Part shown: positions 17,311 through 26,913 of the stretch, in pieces | Position numbering within the stretch: the stretch's first letter is position 1 | Layout: each line of letters starts with the position of its first letter | NCBI GenBank assembly: GCA_047619205.1 | Contig: JBLHJR010000003.1 | Coordinates: 1-64,000, forward strand | Source: Endobugula sp047619205 | GTDB lineage: Bacteria; Pseudomonadota; Gammaproteobacteria; Pseudomonadales; Cellvibrionaceae | Length of the DNA: 64,000 nucleotides | Reading direction: 5' to 3' | Translations under genes and position numbers: made by a program | Notes under the pieces: model-generated | The model's input: the letters and a program-made list of their open reading frames with translations, nothing else | The model's database searches: none | What the model was told of the DNA's origin: nothing

Positions 17311-17949
17311 TCATCGCTGATTCAGTAGTTCCAACACTGCCATTAATCGCTCATTGACCGACTGCATTTCTAACACACTTTGCTGAAAGCTGGATTCTAA
17401 CTGTACTAAATGAAAGAGCATAAAACTAAAATCAACCGCATCCGCTAAAATCAACTTGTCACCCATCAACACTTTTTGAATTTCTGGCGAATGGTACGTT
17501 AGCATTTGTAGACGTTTTAAAATCTTTTGTTGTGTCAGCTTAGCTGTCTTTTTGTCATCCTCGTTAATGGCCTTATCGTTATACTCTTCACATTCATAAA
17601 TAATAAATGGCAGACTTTGCACTTCACTAATAGCCTTGAAGCGCGTTTGTATATGCACATTGAGATATAGCCTGCCATCTTCAAGAGTGTTAAGTAATTC
17701 ACACCGGCCGGCTGAAAAAATAGTCAAGGGTTTATAGCTAGCCTGATTAGAGTGCAAAACTTCTTCGCTTGACTGACTCGATTTTGCGGGTCGTATCAGT
17801 TTTTCTGTATGACTAATGGCCAACAACATATCATCTTCAATGCAATGCTTTGCCATCGCCCTATAGCGTGGTTCAAACACATGTAATGGAAACACCATAC
17901 CAGGAAAGGTTACACAATCAGGAATAGGGAAAATAGCAATGTGCGTCAT
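17311..17949 (-). CDS. Lon N-terminal (LON substrate-binding) domain protein
   Basis: The 212-residue protein starts IAIFPIPDCVTFPGMVFPLH then VFEPRYRAMAKHC, the classic LON/PUA-like substrate-binding domain. There is no AAA+ or Ser-Lys protease domain. The second half is helical (LQMLTYHSPEIQKVLMGDKL) like the helical part of Lon-N. Stand-alone LON proteins are widespread and their role is not settled. It stands alone. Confidence 0.85.
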   Translation of the reverse strand: MTHIAIFPIPDCVTFPGMVFPLHVFEPRYRAMAKHCIEDDMLLAISHTEKLIRPAKSSQSSEEVLHSNQASYKPLTIFSAGRCELLNTLEDGRLYLNVHIQTRFKAISEVQSLPFIIYECEEYNDKAINEDDKKTAKLTQQKILKRLQMLTYHSPEIQKVLMGDKLILADAVDFSFMLFHLVQLESSFQQSVLEMQSVNERLMAVLELLNQR

Positions 17950-18087
17950 AGTAATAAGATTTATGCCGTCAGGTGAGATATAAGCGCTTCAATATATAAG
18001 TACTTAACAATATACAGTAGACCACTGTTAATTCAAGTCACTTAACTTCTCACGCATTAGGTTATTCTTTGCCTTTCTTACTCTGCA

Positions 18088-19266
18088 TTAAACCAATTCA
18101 ACCAAAATAGCAGTCGCCTCCCCTCCGCCTATACATAAAGCAGCTAAACCTCGTTTTTTTCCTTGACGCAGTAAATTATGTATTAAGGTAACAATGATTC
18201 GAGACCCACTAGAGCCCAGAGGATGACCCAAAGCACAAGCACCACCAGCAACATTTGTTTGCTCAGCAGTAAAACCCACCTCCTGCATTGCCAACATCGT
18301 TACCATGGCAAAAGCTTCGTTAATTTCCACTAAATCAATATCTGTAGGCTTCAGTTTTTGTTGCAATAGTATTTTATTTATAGCGCCTATAGGCGCGCAA
18401 GTAAATTCACTAGACTGTAATCCATAAGAGGTATAGTCAATGATTCTTGCTATAGGTGCAATACCCAACACATCTGCTTTATGCTGATGCGTTAGCATTA
18501 GCGCTGAAGCGCCATCAGCAATGGAGCTGGCATTAGCGGCGGTGATCGTGCCTTTTTCTGCAAAGGCAGGACGTAAAGTCGGTATCTTTTCAGGCTTTGC
18601 TAGTTCTGGCTGTTCATCGCTATCGACAATGGTTTCACCTTTCTTAGTGTTAATAATAACTGGCGTAATTTCTGCACTAAACCAACCTTGATCAATCGCC
18701 CGTCTTGCTCGGTTTAATGATTGCAAGCTGAAATTATCCATCGCTTGTCGAGTCAGGTGATACTTATCTGCGGTATTTTGCGCATGAAAACCCATCGCTT
18801 GTCCATCATAGGCATCCTGCAAACCATCGAGAAACATATGGTCGTAAAGTTGGTCATGTCCCATGCGATAACCCGAGCGTGCTTTATGGAGTAGATAAGG
18901 TGCATTACTCATCGACTCCATACCACCGGCAATCACCACATCAGCATTGCCCACTCTGAGCTGATCTGCCGCTAACATCACGGCTTTCATTCCGGAGCCA
19001 CAGACTTTATTAATGGTTGTACACGAGGTTTGTTCGGTTAAGCCTGCGCTTAATGCCGCTTGTCTCGCGGGAGCTTGGGCAAGACCCGCAGACAATACAC
19101 AGCCCATGTAGACTTCATCAATAGCACTAGCCGCAATACCCGTAAACCCCAAGACACCTTGTATAGCAGCGGCACCTAACAAAGGCGCAGACACGGTAGA
19201 AAGGCTGCCTTGAAAGGCACCCATGGGCGTGCGTTGCGCAGCAATGATAACAATGGATTCTTGCAT
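18088..19266 (-). CDS. Acetyl-CoA C-acetyltransferase (thiolase)
   Basis: The 392-residue thiolase has the acyl-accepting Cys in INKVCGSGMKAVM (about residue 88), the His in ACALGHPLGSSGSR (about 350) and the second Cys in AALCIGGGEATAI (about 380). It would split acetoacetyl-CoA to two acetyl-CoA, matching the acetoacetyl-CoA synthetase gene 35 bp upstream. As last gene of the aminotransferase-BKACE-AacS operon, a degradative direction is likely. A biosynthetic direction (PhaA-like) is possible, but no phaB or phaC is nearby. Confidence 0.9.
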   Translation of the reverse strand: MQESIVIIAAQRTPMGAFQGSLSTVSAPLLGAAAIQGVLGFTGIAASAIDEVYMGCVLSAGLAQAPARQAALSAGLTEQTSCTTINKVCGSGMKAVMLAADQLRVGNADVVIAGGMESMSNAPYLLHKARSGYRMGHDQLYDHMFLDGLQDAYDGQAMGFHAQNTADKYHLTRQAMDNFSLQSLNRARRAIDQGWFSAEITPVIINTKKGETIVDSDEQPELAKPEKIPTLRPAFAEKGTITAANASSIADGASALMLTHQHKADVLGIAPIARIIDYTSYGLQSSEFTCAPIGAINKILLQQKLKPTDIDLVEINEAFAMVTMLAMQEVGFTAEQTNVAGGACALGHPLGSSGSRIIVTLIHNLLRQGKKRGLAALCIGGGEATAILVELV

Positions 19267-19301
19267 GGTAATACTCTTTAATTCGCTAGCATAATTAAGG
19301 A

Positions 19302-21263
19302 CTAGTTAAGATCAGCCAAGTGTTTAAATAAAGTTAATGATTCTGGGTTCGCCAAAGCATCTTCGTTGTTAACTACCCGCCCATGAATGATCTCTCTAAC
19401 AGATAACTCGGCTATTTTTCCAGATTTGGTACGAGGTAGATCGGATACAGCAATAATGACTGCAGGCACGTGACGAGGTGAGGTGCCGCTACGAATTTTT
19501 TTCCGAACTTTATTTTTAAATTCATCATCAAGCACAACACCGACTGCAAGACGAACAAAGAGTATAATGCGCGTATCGTTATGCCATTCTTGGCCAACGC
19601 AAAGCCCTTCTTCAATGCCTTCCAATTGTTCAATTTGATTATAGATTTCTGCCGTGCCTATACGTACACCACCGGGGTTAAGCGTAGCGTCTGACCGACC
19701 ATGAATAATAAATCCTTCTTGTTGCGTAAACTCAGCAAAATCTCCCTGACACCAAATATTATCGAAGCGATTATAATAAGCTTGGTGATATTTTTTATCG
19801 TCGATGTCATTCCAGAAACCAATAGGCATCGATGGAAAGGGGGAGCAACAGACTAGCTCGCCTTTTTCACCGTTAACTGGCTGCCCTTCATTATTGAAAA
19901 CCTTCACATCCATGGCTAACATTGCCCCCTGTATTTCGCCAGTAAAAACTGGTTTCCATGGCACGCCACCAACAAAACAAGCAACGATATCAGTACCACC
20001 AGAAATAGAGGCTAACTGAACATTTTTTTTGATAGCGGAATAAACGTAAGAAAAATTCTCCTCCATAAGAGGCGAACCCGTGGACGCCAACAGACGAACA
20101 GAAGAAAGATCATGGGTATTAATAGGCGATAGTCCGGCATGACGAACCGAGTCAATATATTTTGCTGACGTGCCAAAAAGCGTAAATTTTTCTTGCTCGG
20201 CATAATCAAATAACACATTACCATCTGGGTAAAAGGGGGAGCCATCATAGAGCATAACGGTAGCTCGACAAGCCAAAGCACTGACTAGCCAATTCCACAT
20301 CATCCAACCACAGGTAGTATAATAAAACGCTCGATCACCCTCTTCAAGGCCACAATGTAAGCGCAGCTCTTTGATATGCTGTAATAAAGTTCCCCCCGCA
20401 GAATGAATAATACACTTAGGTGCTCCTGTGGTTCCGGACGAGAATAAAATATATAAGGGGTGAGAAAACGGCAACCGCTTAAACGTAACCGCGCACGGGG
20501 TAAATGGATCAACAAAAGCAGTGAAAGAAAACCCGTTATTTAGAGCTGATGCTATTTTTTTTGTTTTTTCCTTATCTATAAAAGAGATAATAATGGTGGC
20601 ATCAACACCTAGCTGAGGCGCAATTTTTTCAAGTCTTTCGCTAAGGTCAATAATTTTTCCATTATAATAATAGCCATCACAAGAAAAAAATAATGTAGGT
20701 TGGATTTGGCCAAAACGATCAACAACCGCTTTTTCACCGAAATCTGGAGAGCAAGATGACCAGATAGCGCCCAAAGATGCCGCCGCTAACATGATAGCGA
20801 TCGCCTGCGGGGCATTAGGCAGCATCCCAACAATACGGTCGCCCTCACTAACACCATAGGCCAGCATGGCTTGCTGAATAAGTGACACTAGTTGGTTCAA
20901 GTCTTTCCATGAAAGTATTTCTTGCACGCCATCTTCACGACGAAAAATAATCGCTGGATCGTCTGTTTTTTTACTTAATAAATTTTCAGCAAAATTCAAT
21001 GCCGCGTCAGGAAAAAACTGCGCTTCCGACAGCGTGTCTTGATTGATCAGTACGCGCCTGCCTTTATCTCCCACCACCGAGGCATCATCCCAGACAAGAT
21101 CCCAGAAGTTGCTCACATCACTCACCGACCAACGATGCAGATCAGCATAATCAGTAAACCGTTCACCACTAAGCTTTTCTGCTTTTCGAGCAAATTGTGA
21201 CATGGGACCCTTATCGATATCTGACTGGCTGGGCGTCCACAAGGGATTATTTTGATTATTCAT
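19302..21263 (-). CDS. aacS: Acetoacetyl-CoA synthetase (acetoacetate-CoA ligase)
   Basis: The 653-residue ANL-family adenylate-forming ligase activates acetoacetate with ATP and CoA. The N-terminal cap includes FTDYADLHRWSVSDVSNFWD, the AMP-binding P-loop is ILFSSGTTGAPKCIIHS (about 270-286), and ISGGTDIVACFVGGVP is typical of AacS rather than acetyl-CoA synthetase. The C-terminal catalytic Lys motif is LPRTKSGKIAELSVRE. It would take acetoacetate released by the BKACE enzyme encoded just upstream and pass acetoacetyl-CoA to the thiolase. Confidence 0.93.
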   Translation of the reverse strand: MNNQNNPLWTPSQSDIDKGPMSQFARKAEKLSGERFTDYADLHRWSVSDVSNFWDLVWDDASVVGDKGRRVLINQDTLSEAQFFPDAALNFAENLLSKKTDDPAIIFRREDGVQEILSWKDLNQLVSLIQQAMLAYGVSEGDRIVGMLPNAPQAIAIMLAAASLGAIWSSCSPDFGEKAVVDRFGQIQPTLFFSCDGYYYNGKIIDLSERLEKIAPQLGVDATIIISFIDKEKTKKIASALNNGFSFTAFVDPFTPCAVTFKRLPFSHPLYILFSSGTTGAPKCIIHSAGGTLLQHIKELRLHCGLEEGDRAFYYTTCGWMMWNWLVSALACRATVMLYDGSPFYPDGNVLFDYAEQEKFTLFGTSAKYIDSVRHAGLSPINTHDLSSVRLLASTGSPLMEENFSYVYSAIKKNVQLASISGGTDIVACFVGGVPWKPVFTGEIQGAMLAMDVKVFNNEGQPVNGEKGELVCCSPFPSMPIGFWNDIDDKKYHQAYYNRFDNIWCQGDFAEFTQQEGFIIHGRSDATLNPGGVRIGTAEIYNQIEQLEGIEEGLCVGQEWHNDTRIILFVRLAVGVVLDDEFKNKVRKKIRSGTSPRHVPAVIIAVSDLPRTKSGKIAELSVREIIHGRVVNNEDALANPESLTLFKHLADLN

Positions 21264-21361
21264 AATATGCTGTTTAACATGATGTTATTAATTTAATATT
21301 CATTGCTCGAAAGGCAAGGCGCATCATCATTCCAAAAAATTAGTGCCCAAGTATTCCGAAC

Positions 21362-22138
21362 TTAGATATTGAGTGTGCGCTTTATTTCCGCAACCCGCGC
21401 TTCATTGCTAAGCGCCAGCGCTCCATCTGCGTTCCACAATGAGTTTTCAAACCCAACACGGACTTTGCCACCCGCCTGGTGTGCGGCTAACAAACATTCC
21501 GTCTCGCTCTGTCCAAAGGCACAAGCGCCCCAGTCTGCCTGTATTCCCGTTGCCAACAACCAATCGGTAAACATCAGCAAATCATCGGGGTGGCTTTGTT
21601 GGCCTTTGGTGTATCGGCCCAGCACAAAAAGTAATTGGCGTTGGCTCGCCTTTGGCGTATGATTTTTAAGGCTCGACAATAAATCAGTCAACAACCTCAA
21701 ATCTGTGGGGCTATATAAAATATGCTGTACAGCAATACCTTCATCATCACACCAATGATAAAAATCTACTACCGCATTGTGATCGTCGTCGGCCAACATT
21801 TCTGCAATTGACACAGACACTGCCGTTGGCTGAACCGCTTTAACCACTTGTCTTTGCTCCACTGGTGAATAGCGCCCTACTGCTTCGGTAGTAATCTGTA
21901 CAAATAGACTAGGCAACTGCTTTTTCAGTTCTGCTATGGCTTCTCGATATAAGCCCGCATCCAGCGTGTGCTCGCCCTGCTCATCACGAACATGTAAATG
22001 CAATCCGCCAGCACCCGCGTGCCAACAGGCTTTTGCTGTTTGAACAATCTCAGGAATGATTAACGGTAATTGTGGATGATCGCTCTTACCTCGGCGTGCA
22101 CCGTTTGGGGCCACCAGTATACGGGGTAGTTCATTCAT
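21362..22138 (-). CDS. Beta-keto acid cleavage enzyme (BKACE, DUF849 family)
   Basis: BKACE enzymes exchange a beta-keto acid and acetyl-CoA for acetoacetate and a new acyl-CoA. The zinc ligands HxH are in AGGLHLHVRDEQG (about 43-55), and GKVRVGFENSLWNADG (about 225-240) holds the Arg and Glu of the active site. At 258 residues it is shorter than the founding lysine-fermentation enzyme Kce. It belongs to a compact branch whose substrate I cannot name. It starts 10 bp after the class III aminotransferase and is followed by AacS, so acetoacetate as product is strongly suggested. Confidence 0.87.
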   Translation of the reverse strand: MNELPRILVAPNGARRGKSDHPQLPLIIPEIVQTAKACWHAGAGGLHLHVRDEQGEHTLDAGLYREAIAELKKQLPSLFVQITTEAVGRYSPVEQRQVVKAVQPTAVSVSIAEMLADDDHNAVVDFYHWCDDEGIAVQHILYSPTDLRLLTDLLSSLKNHTPKASQRQLLFVLGRYTKGQQSHPDDLLMFTDWLLATGIQADWGACAFGQSETECLLAAHQAGGKVRVGFENSLWNADGALALSNEARVAEIKRTLNI

Positions 22139-22148
22139 AACGGTTTAC

Positions 22149-23468
22149 TCATAACACTGCCTTAAAAGCTATGGATAGTTTAGTGACAATTTCTTCGATA
22201 TGTTGCTCGTTAACAATAAAAGGGGGGGCCAAAAGTACATGATCTCCCCGCTTACCATCCACACTTCCACCATTGGGGTAACAAATCAAGCCAGCATCAA
22301 ATGCAGCCGCCTTAATTTTTTGATGGATTTTTTGTTCTGTTGCAAAAGGGGTTTTCGTCTCACGATCAGCCACCAGTTCCAAACCTCGAAATAAACCACG
22401 ACCCCGAATATCGCCCACATTCGGGTGCTGACCAAACGCATCCGTCAGTGCGGCCTGTAAGCTTTCGCCTAACTGTTGTGACTGTGTAATCAAATCTCCA
22501 TCAATAAGGCGATTGAGTACGGCCAATCCCGCCGCACAAGCAGTCGCATGCCCCATATAAGTATGCCCATGCTGAAAGAAGCCTGAACCATCTGCAATGG
22601 TTTGATAGATTTCAGCGGTACATAACATCGCACCAATGGGTTGATAGCCTGCCCCCAGCCCCTTAGCTATGGTAATAATATCGGGAACGATATCTTCCTG
22701 CTCACAAGCAAATAGGCTTCCGGTTCTACCCATACCACACATGACTTCATCTAGAATCAATAGCACTCCGGAGTCATTACAAATTTCACGAATGCGGGTA
22801 AAGTAACCTTCTACGGCAGGCACGGCACCGAGTGTTGCGCCAACAACCGGCTCTGCCATAAAAGCCATCACATTTTCTGCGCCGAGACGTTCAATTTCAG
22901 TAGCTAACTCATTCGCAACACGCTGGCCATAATCAAACGAGGTTTCCCCGTCATGCCGCTCCCTATATTCATAACAAGGGCCAATGTGGGTGGTTTCCAT
23001 CAGTAAAGGAGCAAACGCTTCGCGTCTGGCTCTATTGCCTCCAACGGCAAGCGCGCCTAGGGTATTGCCATGATAACTCTGTCGACGTGCGATCACATGC
23101 TTACGTGAGGGTTCGCCTTTTTCTATAAAAAACTGCCGAGCTAATTTTAAGGATGCCTCTACCGCCTCCGAGCCACCAGAAACAAAATAGACTTTTTCTA
23201 TTCCTGCTGGTGCATGCTCTATTAGCCTATCGGCTAGCTGCTCGGTAGAATCCGCAGTGAAAAAGCTCGTATGAGCATAAGCAACATGATTCAACTGTTC
23301 TTTTATCGCTGCCACTACCGCTGCATCACTATGCCCTAAACAGGATGTTGCGGCACCACAAGAACCATCAATATAACGTTTACCATTGGTATCAAACAAA
23401 TAAACACCACTCCCAGAAGACACTGTGGGCAAGGAGTTTTGGCTATGACGAGGAAAGACATGTGGCAT
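22149..23468 (-). CDS. Class III PLP-dependent aminotransferase
   Basis: The 439-residue enzyme has SGGSEAVEASLKLARQFF (PLP phosphate contact, about 98-115), YHGNTLGALAVGG, the Asp of LLILDEVMCGMGRTG (about 236-250) and the Schiff-base Lys in ITIAKGLGAGYQPIGAM (about 267-283). Class III members transaminate omega- or beta-amino groups with pyruvate or 2-oxoglutarate. As first gene of the operon with BKACE, it probably makes the beta-keto acid by removing a beta-amino group. That is an inference from the neighbour, not from the sequence. Confidence 0.88.
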   Translation of the reverse strand: MPHVFPRHSQNSLPTVSSGSGVYLFDTNGKRYIDGSCGAATSCLGHSDAAVVAAIKEQLNHVAYAHTSFFTADSTEQLADRLIEHAPAGIEKVYFVSGGSEAVEASLKLARQFFIEKGEPSRKHVIARRQSYHGNTLGALAVGGNRARREAFAPLLMETTHIGPCYEYRERHDGETSFDYGQRVANELATEIERLGAENVMAFMAEPVVGATLGAVPAVEGYFTRIREICNDSGVLLILDEVMCGMGRTGSLFACEQEDIVPDIITIAKGLGAGYQPIGAMLCTAEIYQTIADGSGFFQHGHTYMGHATACAAGLAVLNRLIDGDLITQSQQLGESLQAALTDAFGQHPNVGDIRGRGLFRGLELVADRETKTPFATEQKIHQKIKAAAFDAGLICYPNGGSVDGKRGDHVLLAPPFIVNEQHIEEIVTKLSIAFKAVL

Positions 23469-23813
23469 GGGAAGAACCTATAAAAAAAGGGAGAATACGC
23501 CTATGGCAAGGCGCTAAGATCAGGCAACCACAATAGTAAGAATATTGCGCCAATACAAATGACTTTTTTTCTGACACTATGAAAAAAATTCATAGTGAAT
23601 AATCTGCAGCAAGGGTGTGAAGAAGTGAGCGCGGTGATACGCTGGGACTTAAGACATGAAACTTTAATGCTACTAATAAAAAACGATCAAACCTACTCGT
23701 TACATCAAAAAAGTAGCCATTAGTAGACTCGACAATAAAAATAAAAACAGGCTAAAGGGGGGCTAGCGTTAAGGCGGCTAAAACTAAGGTCACACTAATG
23801 AAGTAAACAGCCC
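23469..23813. other. Promoter region of the aminotransferase-BKACE operon
   Basis: No gene is seen. A dyad CACTATGAA (23575-23583) and TTCATAGTG (23589-23597) with a 5-nt A-rich centre lies about 107 bp upstream of the aminotransferase start. It is the best operator candidate. No regulator gene adjoins the operon. Confidence 0.4.
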
Positions 23814-24185
23814 CTACATCACTCGCCTATTAATGATCCTCCGGGGAGTCGGGGCTGCTTTTTTACCCCTAAAGAAGCAAAGTTGTATTACGGTGTATAG
23901 CAGAATAATGATCAACCATATAAGTAACATAATACGCAGTATAGGTAATACACTATCCAGCCCTCCGAATAAAAATTCTAGAGAACCGACAATCCATGCA
24001 GGTGACCAATAGCCATTGTCACCGAGCACTGGTGTCACAAATAATACCAATACGGTTAAAAAAATAATGCGTCGAGGATAAACCCAAGGAATAGCACGAA
24101 ACAATCGCCAAGTAACAATCAATAAACCCATTACAGACAACAGGTAAACTAACCAACCTGAAGCGTATTCTTGAAACTCTAGCAT
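23814..24185 (-). CDS. Conserved inner-membrane protein of unknown function
   Basis: The 123 residues form about three hydrophobic segments: 10-28 (GWLVYLLSVMGLLIVTWRLF), 38-55 (RIIFLTVLVLFVTPVLG) and 82-104 (ILRIMLLIWLIIILLYTV). The C-terminus is short and basic (RGKKAAPTPRRIINRR). A protein of this design next to ycgN-ycgL-rnd is familiar from Pseudomonas, and I infer it is the same family. No function is known. Confidence 0.7.
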   Translation of the reverse strand: MLEFQEYASGWLVYLLSVMGLLIVTWRLFRAIPWVYPRRIIFLTVLVLFVTPVLGDNGYWSPAWIVGSLEFLFGGLDSVLPILRIMLLIWLIIILLYTVIQLCFFRGKKAAPTPRRIINRRVM

Positions 24186-24246
24186 GCCGTTAACACCTTA
24201 TTTAAATGTTCTTCTGTAAATATTTTTATGCCAATATAATAGCTAC

Positions 24247-24699
24247 TTAGTCTATCCAGTGAATGACATGTTCCTCATAATCATCCGCTGCAACGCTTTT
24301 CTCTGAAATCACTTTTCCTTTTACCGAAAAGCCCAGCTGATGCACCAAGTCGGGCTTACCTGAAAGCAAAGGGTGCCATAACGGTAGCGATTCACCTTCG
24401 GCCAATAAACGATAACTACAGGTCGATGGCAACCAATCGAACTGCTGCACATCTTGTGGACGTAATTGCAGGCATTCTTTCACTAACTGCTGACGCTGAC
24501 TATAATCTTTACAACGACAAGTCTGTTCATCTAAGTAACGGCAAGCAACATCGGTGTAGTACACATCACCGGTGTCTTCATCTTCTAATTTATGTAAACA
24601 ACATTTAGCGCAGCCATCACACAGCGACTCCCATTCATCTTTACTCATCTGCGCAAAGGTTTTACTCTGCCAAAATGGCAGCGCACTAGAATTTTTCAC
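24247..24699 (-). CDS. ycgN: YcgN family cysteine-cluster protein (UPF0260)
   Basis: The 150-residue protein carries the cysteine-rich motif LCDGCAKCCLHKLEDEDTG (about 26-44) and CRYLDEQTCRCKDYSQR (about 53-69). This is the pattern of the YkgJ/YcgN zinc- or iron-binding family. C-terminal LPLWHPLLSG is also conserved. The molecular role is unknown. The order rnd-ycgL-ycgN on one strand is a conserved gammaproteobacterial arrangement. Confidence 0.9.
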   Translation of the reverse strand: MKNSSALPFWQSKTFAQMSKDEWESLCDGCAKCCLHKLEDEDTGDVYYTDVACRYLDEQTCRCKDYSQRQQLVKECLQLRPQDVQQFDWLPSTCSYRLLAEGESLPLWHPLLSGKPDLVHQLGFSVKGKVISEKSVAADDYEEHVIHWID

Positions 24700-24743
24700 A
24701 TAACACCCTTCTCATTTGACGTTCGACATTTGTCGTTCTATCT

Positions 24744-25061
24744 CTAGGTATTTGAGAGAGGAGAATTTGAGAGCATGGTATTTTTTTCACGCAGCTGACT
24801 CATTTCACTTTCAGCAGTGTCATATACTGACGGCGGCATTTGCAAATAAAAGCCTTGCGCATCAATCGCCGCTAACACCTCTATCGCCTTCACGCGTGCC
24901 AATTTCTTTTCTGGCGTGATCAATAAGGTCATCGCCAGCTCCGTTTTTCCCATTTGGCGCATCAAGGCTTCAGGTATGCCTTCAAAGCCTGTTTTTTTAT
25001 CAACATAGATATACATGCCTTCTTTTTTAGCGCAACGATAAATCGAACAGATGCGTTTCAT
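24744..25061 (-). CDS. ycgL: YcgL domain protein
   Basis: The 105-residue protein begins RICSIYRCAKKEGMYIYVDK, the YcgL signature, with a middle FEGIPEALMRQMGKTELAMT and conserved FYLQMPP near residue 72. The function is unknown. Its start overlaps the last 4 bp of rnd, giving translational coupling. Confidence 0.92.
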   Translation of the reverse strand: MKRICSIYRCAKKEGMYIYVDKKTGFEGIPEALMRQMGKTELAMTLLITPEKKLARVKAIEVLAAIDAQGFYLQMPPSVYDTAESEMSQLREKNTMLSNSPLSNT

Positions 25062-26203
25062 AGCGATTCCCCTGTGGGAGACGATTGCAAATACGCTAAT
25101 AACTTATCGCCTATCACTGCCTGCCGCCAATCAGTTAAGGTTTGAGGTAAAGCATAAGTCCCTGCCACATCTATTTTAGAACGTATCAAGGCTTCATAAT
25201 CTTTTTTACGCACAAGTAATTCTTGAGGCAGGTCGATGGCTTCTGCCTTATCTTTAACAATCTGCTTTAATTTCTTTAATAACACGTTTTGCTCTCCCTG
25301 CAGAGGCCTTGCTAAAGCTTCAGGATAATCTGCCTGATCATCTAGGGTGTCACTAATCATTGATAATAATAACTGCCCGAACTCATCTACAAGGCGATAG
25401 TGAATATCTTGAATGCGTTTCAACTGATTAAAATCTGTCGGTAATTTCAATGCGATATCAAACAGGCTAGTATCTTTGATCACACGGCCACGGGGTAAGT
25501 CGCGTTCTCGGGCTTGACGTTCACGCCAACGGCATAAGCAAATTAACACCGCTAGTTGATCAGGATTTAATTTCCATGCAGATTTAATGCGCAGGTAATA
25601 TTGTTCATCATGATGGGTGTTACGCAATTTATTAATGATAGCCAAGCAATCAGACTCCACCCATGAAACACGTTGCGAACGTTGTAATGTTTCTACTAAG
25701 GTTCGATATAAACCTAACAAATAAACCACATCAAGTGCGGCATAACTGAGCTGTGAATCACTCAATGGTCGCTGCAGCCAATCCGAACGAGTTTCGTGTT
25801 TTGGAATATCAACACCTTCCACTTCGCGTAACAAATTCGCATAACCGATAGAAGCACCATAGCCTGCAAAACCTGCGGCGATTTGTGTATCAAACAAAGT
25901 AACGGGCAAAACACCCAATGCGGTTTGAAAGACCTCTAAGTCTTCCGAGCAAGCATGAACTACTTTAACAATAGCGGGATTAATTAATAAATCGGCTAAG
26001 GGCTGGGTATTCGTAATCGCTAATGGGTCAATTAAATATACGCCGTTTGCATCGGCAATTTGTAATAAACCAATATGGGCAAAGTAGGTACGCGTACGCA
26101 CGAACTCAGTATCTAAAGCAATGGCTGGCTGTTGAGATAAATTCTCGCATAACTGCGCTAGGGCAATATCGTTATCGATCCATTGGTAATCAACAGTAAT
26201 CAT
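25058..26203 (-). CDS. rnd: Ribonuclease D
   Basis: A 381-residue DEDD 3'-5' exoribonuclease that trims tRNA precursors. Exo motifs are IALDTEFVRTRTYF (D28/E30 type), VVHACSEDLEVF, and the final motif YAALDVVYLLGLY (Y-x3-D). The HRDC domains follow from about residue 205 (LNPDQLAVLICLCRWRERQA). It overlaps ycgL and lies downstream of recR with 31 bp between. Confidence 0.95.
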   Translation of the reverse strand: MITVDYQWIDNDIALAQLCENLSQQPAIALDTEFVRTRTYFAHIGLLQIADANGVYLIDPLAITNTQPLADLLINPAIVKVVHACSEDLEVFQTALGVLPVTLFDTQIAAGFAGYGASIGYANLLREVEGVDIPKHETRSDWLQRPLSDSQLSYAALDVVYLLGLYRTLVETLQRSQRVSWVESDCLAIINKLRNTHHDEQYYLRIKSAWKLNPDQLAVLICLCRWRERQARERDLPRGRVIKDTSLFDIALKLPTDFNQLKRIQDIHYRLVDEFGQLLLSMISDTLDDQADYPEALARPLQGEQNVLLKKLKQIVKDKAEAIDLPQELLVRKKDYEALIRSKIDVAGTYALPQTLTDWRQAVIGDKLLAYLQSSPTGESL

Positions 26204-26234
26204 AAGAAATACAACATAAAATGAAAGGGCTCAG

Positions 26235-26849
26235 TTAAAAAGCACGCCGACTTGAGAAGGCATGAGTGAGGGTACCACCATCGATAAATTCAAGCTCACC
26301 ACCTAAGGGAACACCATGTGCAATACGAGAAACATTAATACCACAGTGGCGCGCCTGATCAGCAATATAGTGGGCAGTGGCTTCACCTTCAACGGTAGGG
26401 TTTGTCGCTAAAATTAATTCTTCCACTCGGGCGCTATTATCAGTATCCGCTGCCGCCTGTAAACGCTGGAATAAATCGGGCAAACCTAATTCTTCTGGCC
26501 CAATCCCATCTATGGGAGATAAGTGGCCGTTGAGGACAAAATATTTTCCCTGATAAGTCCCTGACTGTTCAATGGCGACTACATCCGCTGGCGTCTCAAC
26601 TACGCATAATAGTGTCTGGTTACGCTTAGTATTGCTACAAATAAAACACACGGCTTGCTCAGTTAAAATACGACACTGCTGACAACGTCCGACTTTTTCT
26701 ATCGCCGTATCCAAACCAGCAACTAAACGCTTCGCGCCTTCTGGGTCGCGTTCTAGTAAGTGCAAAGCCATTCTTTGAGCCGATTTTCTGCCCACGCCCG
26801 GGAGACAACAAAGGGAGTGTATTAATTCATCGATTAAGGGACTAAACAA
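26235..26849 (-). CDS. recR: Recombination mediator protein RecR
   Basis: The 204-residue protein loads RecA at gaps together with RecF and RecO. It has the HhH segment LCCLPGVGRKSAQRMALHLL (about 12-31), the C4 zinc finger CQQCRILTEQAVCFIC (about 57-72), and the Toprim core CVVETPADVVAIEQSG with KYFVLNGHLSPIDGIGP. It is third in the conserved dnaX-ebfC-recR string. Confidence 0.97.
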   Translation of the reverse strand: MFSPLIDELIHSLCCLPGVGRKSAQRMALHLLERDPEGAKRLVAGLDTAIEKVGRCQQCRILTEQAVCFICSNTKRNQTLLCVVETPADVVAIEQSGTYQGKYFVLNGHLSPIDGIGPEELGLPDLFQRLQAAADTDNSARVEELILATNPTVEGEATAHYIADQARHCGINVSRIAHGVPLGGELEFIDGGTLTHAFSSRRAF

Positions 26850-26913
26850 AAGATAAGCCTTTTATTGAAAATAAATGCGAAGGTCTCTTTGAGAACCGCT
26901 GAATAATAATAAA

